From assembly GCF_900100305.1 (NCBI RefSeq), contig NZ_FNEY01000022.1, positions 22,135 to 86,134 of the forward strand: a DNA stretch of 64,000 bases, written 5' to 3'. Position 1 is the first letter of the stretch. Each line of letters begins with the position of its first letter. Under the pieces are notes generated by a model. It saw only the letters and a list, made by a program, of their open reading frames with translations, ran no database searches and was not told the origin of the DNA. Position numbers and translations under genes: made by a program. This document shows positions 32,223-40,720 of this stretch, piece by piece. Source of the stretch: Paracidovorax citrulli. Its GTDB lineage: Bacteria; Pseudomonadota; Gammaproteobacteria; Burkholderiales; Burkholderiaceae_C.

Positions 32223-32516
32223 TCAGAGGTCGCCGAACTGCGCCTGGGTGACCGTGGGCAGGTGGCTGCGGATGAAGTTCTGGATCACGCTGCACGGCAG
32301 CAGGAACGGCCGCTGCGTGATCGTGATCGTGCAGGTCTGGCCGCTCACCATGAAGGTGCCCGCCACGGTGCCGAGCGGGGTGCCGACGGAGAACGCGCCG
32401 CCGCTGGGGCCGCCGGTGATCGTGCCGCCGTGGTCATGGATCATGGTGGCGATCTTGACGAACAGATCCTGGGCGCTGCCGGTGAAATCGACGCTGAAGG
32501 GTGGGCAGGATGCCAT
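32223..32516 (-). CDS. Small hypothetical protein (97 aa), possibly co-expressed with a Cys-rich partner
   Basis: This 97-residue protein has no signal peptide. It contains Cys4, Cys62 and Cys75 and a beta-rich central part with alternating Thr/Gly/Val (GTITGGPSGGAFSVGTPLGT, then VSGQTCTITITQRPFLLPCS). I recognise no family. It begins 38 bp downstream of the 127-residue cysteine-rich gene on the same strand. The pair ends at a clear terminator, so they form a two-gene operon. Confidence 0.72.
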   Translation of the reverse strand: MASCPPFSVDFTGSAQDLFVKIATMIHDHGGTITGGPSGGAFSVGTPLGTVAGTFMVSGQTCTITITQRPFLLPCSVIQNFIRSHLPTVTQAQFGDL

Positions 32517-32554
32517 GGTGGTACTTCCTCTCGGGTGTGGTTCGGTGCCCGGGT

Positions 32555-32938
32555 TCAGCAGACGCCGAACACGGTCACGGTGAAGGACGGCTGGCTGCTG
32601 CCGTTCAGGTACACGGTGGCCTTCAGCCCCGTGGGGATGAAGCTGCCGCAGGTTTCCGCGCACACCTTGATCTGCGCGCTGACCGGAATGTGGATCGGCG
32701 ACGTGAAGCACAGGTTGCCGTAGATCGGGATGGAGAAGCAGATCTGGTTGGTGGACTGGTTGTAGCTGCCGCCCACGCACACGGAGAGTTTCAGCGCATG
32801 CACGCCTTCCATGTTCACGCTGGGCGCGGCAGGCGCTGCGTTCTGCGGAGCGGCGGCGAAGCCGGTCAGCGCGTAGTTGGGAACGTGGTTTCCACCCTGT
32901 GCGCCGTTGTTCTGGGAATTGCAATTGCAGTCGGACAT
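32555..32938 (-). CDS. Small cysteine-rich hypothetical protein (127 aa)
   Basis: This 127-residue protein has eight cysteines (residues 4, 6, 54, 67, 77, 93, 97 and 127). It has a Cys-x-Cys at the N-terminus (MSDCNCNSQNNG), an Ala/Pro/Asn-rich linker, and a beta-rich core (NQICFSIPIYGNLCFTSPIH). There is no N-terminal signal peptide. The spaced cysteines could bind metal or form disulfides if exported by another route. It is divergent from a winged-helix/TPR regulator. The family is unrecognised. Confidence 0.72.
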   Translation of the reverse strand: MSDCNCNSQNNGAQGGNHVPNYALTGFAAAPQNAAPAAPSVNMEGVHALKLSVCVGGSYNQSTNQICFSIPIYGNLCFTSPIHIPVSAQIKVCAETCGSFIPTGLKATVYLNGSSQPSFTVTVFGVC

Positions 32939-33285
32939 GGTCTTTCCTCTCCGGTATCAGTTGCTGAGTGAAGGCCGGAGGCGTGCAACTTCCGTGGTTC
33001 CGGCCGTGGGCTCGCCTTCGGATCGGTCCGGGCCGGATGCGGCGGTTCGGGGTCGGATGCGAAGGCAGGCGGATTCTGGAGTCCTCCGCGTCTTCAGCCT
33101 TTAACCGCATCTTTATTGTTCTGAAAATTCCTTAAACCACGGAAACGCGGGCAGTGATGAGCAGCCCGCCCACATCGGGCAGGGGCAGATTGCATCCGAT
33201 TACATCGGTGCCATCCGGCGCCATGGCCGGAGTAGAGTGCAGACCGCGGGGGAGGAGACCGCAGAGCCTGTTCGAGAAAGAAACG
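32939..33285. promoter_or_regulatory. Divergent control region with AT-rich tract and CCGAT dyad
   Basis: This 347-bp gap separates the cysteine-protein operon (minus) from the winged-helix regulator (plus). An unusually AT-rich tract (about 33098-33137) stands out in the GC-rich DNA and may hold the promoters. A dyad CCGAT-TAC-ATCGG lies at 33196-33208, loosely flanked by GCA and TGC. I see no recognisable small gene in it. Confidence 0.4.
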
Positions 33286-34818
33286 ATGGCCCCAGAATTC
33301 GCGTTTGACCATTTCGTGCTGAAGGTGCGGGAGCGTCAATTGCTCTCGCACGGGTGCCCGGTCGCCCTGGGCGCCCGTGCCTTCGACGTGCTGTGCACGC
33401 TGGTCCACCGTGCCGGCACGCTCGTGACCAAGTCCGAGCTGTTCCGGCAGGTGTGGCCCGGCATGGTCGTGGAGGAGAACAACCTGCAGGTGCATGTGTC
33501 CGCCCTGCGCAAGCTCGTGGGCGCGGACCGCATCGTCACCATCCCCGGCCAGGGCTACCGGTTCGTGGGGCGCGTGGCCGGCCCGCCGGAGCCTGGGCAG
33601 GAGGCCGCGCGGGCGCCGTTGCCGGATGCCTCCACAGGGCGGTCGATCGCCGTGCTGCCCTTCGGCGCGGCCCCGGATGCCGCCCAGCGCCACTTCGCCG
33701 ACGGCCTCGCCGAGGACGTCATCCACCGGCTGTCCCGCTCGCGCTGGATCAGCGTGATCGCCCGCAACGCGACGCAGCGCTACGGCCATCCCCTGCCGTC
33801 CAACGCGTCGATCGCCCGGGAACTGGGCGTGCGCTATCTGGTGGCTGGCCAGGCGCGCTTCCACGCGGGGAGGGTGCGCGTGACGGCCGATCTGATCGAC
33901 GCGCCGCGCAACGAGACCGTCTGGACCGAAAGCTACGAGCGGCCGGCCGATGATGCGGCCAGGGCGCAATCGTCCATATCCGCGGCCATCGCGAGCGCCG
34001 TGGAGCCCGTCCACCTGCGCCGGGAGGAATGCCTGCACAGCGCCGTGCCGCCGCAGGACGGCGAATACTGGCCGCTGCTCATGCGGGCGCGCTGGCATTT
34101 CTGGCGTTCCGGCCGCGACCACCTGCGGCAGGCCGAGCACTACGCGCGCCGCGCGCTGCAGGCGCGCCCCGACGATGCGTCCAGCCTGGCCCTGCTGGCC
34201 TTCGTGCACATGGCCCGCGTGTGGGCGGGACGCTCGGCATGCGTGCGCGTGGACGCTTCCGAGGCCCGGCGCCTGGCGCTGCGCGCGGTGGGCAGCGACG
34301 ACACCGATGCCTTCGCCCACTTCACGCTCGGCACCGCGCTGTCGTTCTCGGGCCATTTCGCGGTGGCGATGTCCGAGCAGGCGCTGGCCCTGTCCATCTG
34401 TCCGCGGTTCGCGGCCGCCACCGGCGAACTCGCACGCCTGCTGGCGTTCAGCGGACGCACGGACGAGGCGGACGATCACGCCCGCCAGGCCTGCGAAGCC
34501 AGTCCGCTGGACCCACAGATGAGCCTGTGGATCCGCACGCGCGCGATCGCCCGGTTCGTGGAAGGCGATTACCGTGGTGCAGAGTCCTTCGCGCTGCAGG
34601 CGCTCGCGCAGCGGCCGGACTGGCTGTTCAATCACTACCTGCTGGCGGCCTGCCAGGCGGCGGCGGGCCACGGGGCGGACGGGCGCCGCACCCTGGAGCA
34701 GGCGCGCCGTTTCGGCCCCTATCCGGCCGAGGCGCTGCGGGCCGGCCATCCGTTCGCGGACGGGGCCCTGCTGGCGCACTACACGGATTGCCTGCGGCAG
34801 GCCGGATGGCGGGGATAA
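33286..34818 (+). CDS. Winged-helix (OmpR/CadC-type) transcriptional regulator with TolB-like and TPR domains
   Basis: This 510-residue regulator starts with an OmpR/PhoB-type winged helix (about residues 5-105, with FDVLCTLVHRAGTLVTKSEL and IPGQGYRFVGRVAG). A TolB-N/cyclase-associated domain follows (about 120-230: SIAVLPFGAAPDAAQRHFAD, ELGVRYLVAGQARFHAG, ETVWTESYERP). A C-terminal TPR region completes it (about 260-500). Unlike CadC, no membrane helix is evident, so it is probably a cytoplasmic activator. The ATG at 33286 fits the family N-terminus. It is divergent from the two cysteine-protein genes, which it may control. Confidence 0.85.
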   Translation: MAPEFAFDHFVLKVRERQLLSHGCPVALGARAFDVLCTLVHRAGTLVTKSELFRQVWPGMVVEENNLQVHVSALRKLVGADRIVTIPGQGYRFVGRVAGPPEPGQEAARAPLPDASTGRSIAVLPFGAAPDAAQRHFADGLAEDVIHRLSRSRWISVIARNATQRYGHPLPSNASIARELGVRYLVAGQARFHAGRVRVTADLIDAPRNETVWTESYERPADDAARAQSSISAAIASAVEPVHLRREECLHSAVPPQDGEYWPLLMRARWHFWRSGRDHLRQAEHYARRALQARPDDASSLALLAFVHMARVWAGRSACVRVDASEARRLALRAVGSDDTDAFAHFTLGTALSFSGHFAVAMSEQALALSICPRFAAATGELARLLAFSGRTDEADDHARQACEASPLDPQMSLWIRTRAIARFVEGDYRGAESFALQALAQRPDWLFNHYLLAACQAAAGHGADGRRTLEQARRFGPYPAEALRAGHPFADGALLAHYTDCLRQAGWRG

Positions 34819-34855
34819 CCGGCGGGCCGGCACCCGGGGCCGGGCGCGCCTCCGG

Positions 34856-36133
34856 TCAGCGACCGTGCAGGAAGTCCACCTGCGCGGGCCGGCCCGGCAG
34901 CGACAGCGTGGCCGTGGGCAGGGGGCTGGCCGCCAACCGGCGTCCGCGCCGCCAGACGCCCAGTTGCGTGGCGCGCAGGCGGATGGCCTCCGCGGGCGTG
35001 CGCGCATGCAGCAGCACGAAATCCGCGTGGCAGCCCGGGGCGAGCCCATAGCCCTCCAGGCCCAGCAGGCGGGCGGGGTTGCCGGTCACGGCGTCGAAGC
35101 ACTGCCGCATCGCCTCCTGCCCGGTCATCTGCGCCACGTGCAGGCCCATGTGCGCGGCCTCCAGCATGTCGGCGCTGCCGCCGCCGTACCACGGGTCCAT
35201 CACGCAATCGTGGCCGAAGGCCACCGTCAGCCCGGCCGCGAGCAGCTCGGGCACGCGCGTCATGCCGCGGCGCCTGGGGTAGGTGTCGTGCCGGCCCTGC
35301 AGGGTGATGTTGATGAGCGGATTCGCCACCACGCCCCGCTGCGCCTCGGCCATCAGCGGGATCAGTTTGCTCACGTAGTAGTTGTCCATGCTGTGCATGG
35401 ACGTGAGGTGCGATCCGGTCGCGCGGCCGTGCAGGCCCAGGCGGTGTGTTTCATGCGCCAGGGTCTCCACGTGGCGCGACAGCGGGTCGTCGCTCTCGTC
35501 GCAGTGCATGTCCACGCGCAGGCCGCGCTCGGCGGCAAGCTCGCACAGCAGGCGCACGCTCTCGGCGCCCTGCGCCATGGTGCGCTCGAAGTGGGGAATG
35601 CCGCCGACCACGTCCACGCCCAGGTCCAGCGCGCGGCGCAGGTTCTCGAGGCCGCCGGGTGTGCGCAACACGCCGTCCTGCGGGAAGGCCACCAGCTGCA
35701 GGTCGAGGTAGGGGGCCACGCGGCGCTTCACTTCCAGCAATGCCTCCACGGGCAGCAGGCCCGGGTCGCTGGTGTCCACGTGGCTGCGGATGGCCAGCAG
35801 CCCGCGCGCCACGGCCCAGTCGCAGTACGCCAGGGCGCGCTCCACGATGGCCTCCTGCGTGAGCAGCGGCTTGAGTTCGCCCCAGAGCGCGATGCCTTCG
35901 AGCAGCGTGCCGCTGGCGTTCACGCGCGGCAGGCCGTAGGAGAGCGCGGCATCGAGGTGGAAATGCGCGTCCACGAACGGCGGGCTCAGCAGCATGCCGG
36001 CGGCGTCCACCGTTTCGTGCGCGGGCGCGCGCAGCCCTTCGGTGACCTCGGCGATGCGGCCGTCCTGCACCGCCACCGACATGCAGGTGCGGCCGTCGGG
36101 CAGGGTGGCGTCGTGGATCAGCAGGTCGAGCAT
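34856..36133 (-). CDS. CodA-family amidohydrolase, predicted 5-methylcytosine/cytosine deaminase
   Basis: This 425-residue amidohydrolase aligns with E. coli cytosine deaminase with a constant offset of four. Metal and catalytic residues are His57 and His59 (VDAHFHLD), Gln152, His210 and Glu213 (MHCDESDD), His242 (SHLTSMHS) and Asp309 (GHDCVMDPWY). LQGRHDTYPRRRGMTRV is a family hallmark. CodA Asp314, which touches the pyrimidine ring near C5, is Cys310 here. Published work on CodA homologues lacking that Asp found 5-methylcytosine deaminase activity, so this substrate is likely (inference). No permease gene adjoins it, though upp, the uracil salvage gene, lies 1.9 kb upstream on the same strand. 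Confidence 0.88.
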   Translation of the reverse strand: MLDLLIHDATLPDGRTCMSVAVQDGRIAEVTEGLRAPAHETVDAAGMLLSPPFVDAHFHLDAALSYGLPRVNASGTLLEGIALWGELKPLLTQEAIVERALAYCDWAVARGLLAIRSHVDTSDPGLLPVEALLEVKRRVAPYLDLQLVAFPQDGVLRTPGGLENLRRALDLGVDVVGGIPHFERTMAQGAESVRLLCELAAERGLRVDMHCDESDDPLSRHVETLAHETHRLGLHGRATGSHLTSMHSMDNYYVSKLIPLMAEAQRGVVANPLINITLQGRHDTYPRRRGMTRVPELLAAGLTVAFGHDCVMDPWYGGGSADMLEAAHMGLHVAQMTGQEAMRQCFDAVTGNPARLLGLEGYGLAPGCHADFVLLHARTPAEAIRLRATQLGVWRRGRRLAASPLPTATLSLPGRPAQVDFLHGR

Positions 36134-36230
36134 GGGGGCACCGGGTCGTGGGTGGGGTGTGATCGAAGGGGCAGGACGGATGCCTGCCGGGTTGCATATT
36201 CTGGGCCAGCCGCCCGTGCGCGCGTCGCGG

Positions 36231-36854
36231 TCACGGCCAGCGCACCGCCACGTTCCAGCCGGAGGCCGACAGCAGCGGTTTCAGCACGGCCTCGGTGTTC
36301 GTCCGTGCTTCCCGCAAGGTCCCGGGCGTGGCGCAGGTCTGCTCGACATCCTGCTGCGCGATGCGCAGCGCGGCCTCGATCGCCTGGGTGCGGTGCTCCG
36401 ATCCGGGCACCAGCGGCTCCAGGCCGCTGCCGTGCAGCGCATAGAAGTACGAGCCACCCTCGTCGCGCGAGCCGTGGTTCACGCGGGCAGAGACCGTGCG
36501 CGGCGCGGGCAGCGCCAGCACGGCGGTGCGCGCGGCGGTGTCCACCTGTTCGTAGCGGGCGGCGCGCAGGTCGGTGCCCACCAGGCAGTCGCCGCGCGCC
36601 ACCAGCAGCACGCGGGTTTCGCCGATCGGCAGCTCCCAACGGGTCCAGGGGATGCCCTGGGTCATCGTGCGGTGGAATTCGATCACGTTGGCGTAGCGCA
36701 CCCGGACGGAGACGAGGTCGCCCAGGGACTCGACCGCGGCCAGGGGCGGAGCCGGGGGAACTGCGGGGGCCGCCTGCCGGCGGCCCATGGTCCAGGCAGC
36801 CGCGGCCGCAAGGGCGGCGGCGAGCAGGAGGGCGGAAAGGGAGACGCGTCGCAT
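36231..36854 (-). CDS. DUF4230 domain protein, membrane-anchored
   Basis: This 207-residue protein has one N-terminal hydrophobic helix (about residues 5-22, SLSALLLAAALAAAAAWTMG) and an extracytoplasmic domain typical of DUF4230. That domain begins with VRVRYANVIEF, continues with VLLVARGDCLVGTDL and VLALPAPRTVSARVNHGS, and ends in a helix (AIEAALRIAQQDVEQT). The function is unknown. It follows the CodA-like gene's start by 97 bp on the same strand and precedes it in transcription. Confidence 0.8.
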   Translation of the reverse strand: MRRVSLSALLLAAALAAAAAWTMGRRQAAPAVPPAPPLAAVESLGDLVSVRVRYANVIEFHRTMTQGIPWTRWELPIGETRVLLVARGDCLVGTDLRAARYEQVDTAARTAVLALPAPRTVSARVNHGSRDEGGSYFYALHGSGLEPLVPGSEHRTQAIEAALRIAQQDVEQTCATPGTLREARTNTEAVLKPLLSASGWNVAVRWP

Positions 36855-36957
36855 GCCCCATTGTGGCCCTGCGGGTGGAAGGCGGGCCAGGGCGGGGGCT
36901 TGCGCGGGAAGCCGGAGCACGGCGGCCGGGACGGCGAGGCCCGCCCGACGATGGTGT

Positions 36958-37611
36958 TCAGGCAGTTTGCAGGGAGGCGCGCCATGCCGTGCGCGTGAGC
37001 CGGTAGAGCACGTGCGGGCGCACCGCGTGGCCCTCGGGGACGGACGGATGATCGAACGCTTCGGAGGGTGATTCGCGCATGCCCAGGCGCTCCATCACCG
37101 CGCGGGAGCGGCGGTTGCGCCGCGCCGTGAAGGCGACGATCTCCTCCAGGCCCAGCGCGTCGAAGCCGGCCCGCAGCGCCAGCCGCGCCCCCTCCGTGGC
37201 CAGGCCCCGGCCCCAGAAGGGCCGGGCGAGCCGCCAGCCGATCTCCACGCAGGGGGCGAACGGCAGCGGCGCCGTGGGCCGGTTCAGGCCGATGAAGCCC
37301 ATGAACATCCCATTTGACGTGCCCGCGCCGTCCTGGCCTTCCAGCCATTCTGCCGCCCAGAAGCCCCATCCCTGCCGGTGGATCAGCGCCTCGATGCGGT
37401 CGGCCATGGCGTCGCTTTGGGCCCGGTCCAGCGGCGCCGGAAAATGCTCCATCACCACGGGATCGGCATTGAGCGCGGCGAACGGCGCGCGGTCCGCGGA
37501 CGTCCATGGGCGCAGGCGCAGCCGGGGCGAGCGCAGCAGGGCGGGGTCGATGGCGGCAGGGGCGTCCGGCATGCGGTCCGCAGCGGCAGGGTCTGGCACG
37601 GGGGTCGGCAT
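36958..37611 (-). CDS. GNAT-family N-acetyltransferase (RimJ/RimL type)
   Basis: This 217-residue protein has the acetyltransferase type 3 fold: SPRLRLRPWTSADRAPFAAL near the start, then EIGWRLARPFWGRGLATEGA (acetyl-CoA binding loop), then FTARRNRRSRAVMERLGM. Proteins like this acetylate N-termini, amino sugars or small amines, and the substrate here is unknown. I used the ATG at 37611. A longer reading frame extends upstream without similarity. Confidence 0.85.
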   Translation of the reverse strand: MPTPVPDPAAADRMPDAPAAIDPALLRSPRLRLRPWTSADRAPFAALNADPVVMEHFPAPLDRAQSDAMADRIEALIHRQGWGFWAAEWLEGQDGAGTSNGMFMGFIGLNRPTAPLPFAPCVEIGWRLARPFWGRGLATEGARLALRAGFDALGLEEIVAFTARRNRRSRAVMERLGMRESPSEAFDHPSVPEGHAVRPHVLYRLTRTAWRASLQTA

Positions 37612-37644
37612 CCGCCGATGGTAGTGCGCCGCGTGCCTCGGCCT

Positions 37645-37735
37645 GCCGTGCGCGGGCCTGCTGCAGGCGCAGTTGCAGCGCATCGAAGAACGCGAACAGC
37701 AAGGCGCCGGGCAGTGCCTTGCCGCGGAAGCCGAC
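37645..37735 (-). pseudogene. Possible remnant of an ABC-transporter permease C-terminus
   Basis: In the 395-bp gap between upp and the GNAT gene, one minus-strand frame reads GKALPGALLFAFFDALQLRL, followed by QQARARQAEAR. This resembles the last membrane helix of BmpA/ribose-type ABC permeases (for example GALLFG..EALQLRLQ). The frame is closed upstream by TAA (37766-37768), and no start or other permease motifs precede it. Loss of a nucleobase/nucleoside transporter between codA-like and upp genes would fit. The similarity is short and may be coincidental. The remaining 37760-38006 holds nothing I recognise. Confidence 0.3.
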
Positions 37736-38006
37736 ATGACCTGCCGGGTGTCCGCCGCCTTTCCATTACCCAGTTGGAACTGCTGGCATGGCGGCTTTCG
37801 CGCCTCCGGCCGCTGGGCAGACGACGCTGCCTCCCGATTACCGCAGCAGCCTGTCGAACGTGATCGCGACCCACTGGACCTGATCGCCGGCGGCCAGGAC
37901 CCTCTCGCGAACCGCCCCGGCGGGCGCGAGAGGATCGGTCCGCGCACTGCAGCGCGCGGCATGCCCGTGCGCGCTGGCCTATCGCGGGCGGCTCAGGCCA
38001 TCTTCA

Positions 38007-38654
38007 TCATTTGGTGCCGAAAATCCGGTCCCCCGCATCCCCCAGCCCCGGCAGGATGTAGCCGTGGTCGTTGAGTTCGCGGTCGATCGCGGCGGTGAAG
38101 ATGGGCACGTCCGGGTGCGCCTTCTGCAGCGTGGCGACGCCTTCGGGCGCGGCCAGCAGGCACATGAACTTCACCGAACGCGGCTTGAGTTCCTTGAGCT
38201 TGGCGACGGCGGCCGCGGCGGAGTTGCCGGTGGCCAGCATCGGGTCCACCACGATGATGTCGCGCTCTTCCATCTCGGAGGGCATCTTGAAGTAGTACTC
38301 CACCGGCTGCAGCGTCTGCGGGTCGCGGTAGAGGCCGATGTGGCCGACGCGGGCGCCCGGCACCACGGTCAGCATGCCGTCCAGGAAGCCGTTGCCCGCG
38401 CGCAGGATGGAGACGAGCACCAGCTTCTTGCCGTCGATGACCTTGCCGGTCATGGTCTCCAGCGGCGTCTCGACCTCGATGTCCGACAGCGGCATGTCGC
38501 GCGTGATCTCGTAGGCCATCAGGGTGCTCAGCTCGCCCAGCAGGCGGCGGAAGCTGTTGGTGCTGGCGTCCTTGCGGCGCATGAGGGTCAGCTTGTGCTG
38601 CACCAGCGGGTGCGTGATGACGTGGACGTTGCCGGAAGGGTTCTCGGTGCTCAT
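38007..38654 (-). CDS. upp: Uracil phosphoribosyltransferase
   Basis: This 215-residue enzyme converts uracil and PRPP to UMP in pyrimidine salvage. The N-terminal [20 protein letters not shown] and the PRPP loop [20 protein letters not shown] are diagnostic. The C-terminal [18 protein letters not shown] forms the uracil-binding end. The ATG at 38654 matches the family start. It is 37 bp downstream of the ammonia-lyase gene on the same strand. It would recycle uracil made by cytosine deamination. Confidence 0.97.
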   Translation of the reverse strand: MSTENPSGNVHVITHPLVQHKLTLMRRKDASTNSFRRLLGELSTLMAYEITRDMPLSDIEVETPLETMTGKVIDGKKLVLVSILRAGNGFLDGMLTVVPGARVGHIGLYRDPQTLQPVEYYFKMPSEMEERDIIVVDPMLATGNSAAAAVAKLKELKPRSVKFMCLLAAPEGVATLQKAHPDVPIFTAAIDRELNDHGYILPGLGDAGDRIFGTK

Positions 38655-38691
38655 GGGCGTGGGAAAGGGAGGGGAAAAAGGAGACAACCCT

Positions 38692-39666
38692 TCAGTCTGC
38701 CAGAAACCGCGCATACCGCGGCAGATCGACGTTGCCGCCGCTGACCACGATGCCCACGCGCGCGCCCCGCAGGTCGATGCCGCCGTGGTGCGCGCCCGCC
38801 AGCGCGAGCGCCCCGGTGGGCTCGACGACCATCTTCATGCGCTCGGCGAAGAACCGGAGCGCCTGGACGAGCTGCGCGTCGGCCACGGTGACGACCTCGT
38901 GCACCAGGCGCCGGATGATCGGGAAGGTGACCTCGCCGGGCGCCTGGGTCTGCGCGCCGTCGGCGATGGTGCGGGGCGTCTCGATGCGCACGATGTGCCC
39001 GGCACGCAGCGACTGCTGCACGTCGTTGCCGGCTTCCGGCTCCACGCCGACCACCTTGCAGCCCGGTGCCAGCTGTTCGGCCGCGAGCAGGCAGCCCGAC
39101 AGCAGGCCGCCGCCGCCCAGGCAGACGAAGAGATAGTCCAGCCCGGGCACGTCTTCCAGCAGCTCCACCGCGGCCGTGCCCTGGCCGGCGATGACGTGGG
39201 GGTGGTCGAAGGGCGGCACGAGCACCATGCCGCGCTCCTCCGCCAGGCGCCGGCTGATGGCCTCGCGGTCTTCGCGGAAGCGGTCGTAGGTGACCACCTG
39301 GGCGCCGTATTCGCGCGTGGCGGCCATCTTGGAGGCGGGCGCGTCCTCGGGCATGACGATCACCGCGGGCATGTCGAGCAGGCGGGCCGAGAGCGCGATC
39401 GCCTGCGCATGGTTGCCGGAGGAAAAGGCCAGCACGCCGCGCTCGCGCTGGGCGGCGTCCAGCTGCACGAGGGCGTTGTAGGCGCCCCGGAACTTGAAGG
39501 CCCCCATGCGCTGGAGGTTCTCGCACTTGAAGAAGAGCTGGGCGCCCAGGGCCTCGTCGGCGGTGCTGGAGCGCAGCACGGGCGTGCGGTGGGCGATGCC
39601 CGCCAGGCGCCGGGCGGCGGCGGCCACGTCGTCGTAGGTGGGTGGGGCCGGGGAATGCGTTTCCAT
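38692..39666 (-). CDS. PLP-dependent threonine dehydratase-like / threo-3-hydroxyaspartate ammonia-lyase
   Basis: This 324-residue fold-type II PLP enzyme has the Schiff-base lysine Lys58 in [12 protein letters not shown], the substrate loop [12 protein letters not shown] and the phosphate-binding glycine loop LGGGGLLSG. It lacks the C-terminal regulatory ACT-like domain of biosynthetic IlvA. The length and motifs fit the serine racemase/threo-3-hydroxyaspartate dehydratase subgroup. Members interconvert or deaminate serine, threonine or hydroxyaspartate, and the exact substrate is not decidable from the sequence. Confidence 0.85.
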   Translation of the reverse strand: METHSPAPPTYDDVAAAARRLAGIAHRTPVLRSSTADEALGAQLFFKCENLQRMGAFKFRGAYNALVQLDAAQRERGVLAFSSGNHAQAIALSARLLDMPAVIVMPEDAPASKMAATREYGAQVVTYDRFREDREAISRRLAEERGMVLVPPFDHPHVIAGQGTAAVELLEDVPGLDYLFVCLGGGGLLSGCLLAAEQLAPGCKVVGVEPEAGNDVQQSLRAGHIVRIETPRTIADGAQTQAPGEVTFPIIRRLVHEVVTVADAQLVQALRFFAERMKMVVEPTGALALAGAHHGGIDLRGARVGIVVSGGNVDLPRYARFLAD

Positions 39667-39779
39667 GGAGCGTCCTCGCGAAGCGTGTGCGGTGTCCGGA
39701 AAAAGGTTGCCGCATCATAGACCGGCCAGGCCGTTTTCTGCGTCCGCCGGATCCGGCCGCCGGGGGCCCTCCGGCCGGG

Positions 39780-40631
39780 TCAGCCCAGTTCGCTGAAGCG
39801 CTGCACTGGCGCCAGATCAGGGAAGTCGCCCGCGCGCCGCTCGCGCATCGCGCCCACGGCCTCGCCCACGTGGCGGTTGCTCCACACCGTGCCCTGCAGC
39901 CAGCCCATCTGGCGCAGGCTGTCGTCCACGGAGTGGTCGCGTGCGTAATGCACGGCCTGCTTGGTGCCCCAGATGGCCACCGGCGGCTTGGCGGCGATCT
40001 CGCGCGCGCAGGCCAGGGCTGCTTCCAGCATGGCCTCCTGCGTGGCGAACACTTCGTTGACCAGCCCGCAGGCCAGGGCGCGGGCGGCGGGCAGGCGGCG
40101 GCCGGTGTAGGCCAGTTCCTTGACGATGCCCAGCGGGATCAGCTTGGGCAGGCGCTGCAGCGTGCCCACGTCGGCCACCATGCCGATGTTGATCTCCTGG
40201 ATGCAGAAGAAGGCGTCCTCGGTGGCGTAGCGGATGCAGGCGGCCGTCACCATGTCCACCGCGCCGCCGATGCAGCCGCCGTGGATCGCGGCGATGACCG
40301 GGATGCGCAGCGATTCGATGCGGGTGAAGGTGGCCTGCATGTCGGTCAGCAGGTCGAAGATGGCGGCGCGGCCTTCCGGGCTCTGGTCGTCCATGGCGAC
40401 GGCGCCGCCGAAGGTGTCCAGCGACATGCCGGCCGAGAAGTGCCTGCCGGTGCTGCTGATGACCAGCGCCCGCGCATCGCCCGAGCGGTGGATCCGCGCG
40501 AGCGCCGTGTCCAGCTCGCGCCAGAAGGTGGGGTGCATGGTGTTGAGCGCGTCCGGGCGGTCGAGCACCAGGTGCGCGACGTGGTCCGTGACGGTCAGGC
40601 GGAAGCAGGTGAGGGCGGCGGTGTCGGTCAT
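39780..40631 (-). CDS. Enoyl-CoA hydratase/isomerase family protein, dienoyl-CoA isomerase-like
   Basis: This 283-residue crotonase-fold protein has the oxyanion-hole segments STGRHFSAGMSLDTF and IHGGCIGGAVDMVTAA. FFCIQEINIGMVADVGTLQR closely resembles delta(3,5)-delta(2,4)-dienoyl-CoA isomerase (ECH1), in which an acidic pair in this helix moves the double bonds. Its Glu (QEIN) and Asp (VADVG) are present. It probably helps beta-oxidation of unsaturated fatty acids. It stands in a run of minus-strand genes without a clear operon partner. Confidence 0.88.
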   Translation of the reverse strand: MTDTAALTCFRLTVTDHVAHLVLDRPDALNTMHPTFWRELDTALARIHRSGDARALVISSTGRHFSAGMSLDTFGGAVAMDDQSPEGRAAIFDLLTDMQATFTRIESLRIPVIAAIHGGCIGGAVDMVTAACIRYATEDAFFCIQEINIGMVADVGTLQRLPKLIPLGIVKELAYTGRRLPAARALACGLVNEVFATQEAMLEAALACAREIAAKPPVAIWGTKQAVHYARDHSVDDSLRQMGWLQGTVWSNRHVGEAVGAMRERRAGDFPDLAPVQRFSELG

Positions 40632-40720
40632 GCGGCGCACTCTAGGCGGGATGCGGCGCGGCCGGCCGTCACCTGCGCGACGGCGGCCGCGCGGGGTGCG
40701 CCGGGCGCCGGCCAGCACGG

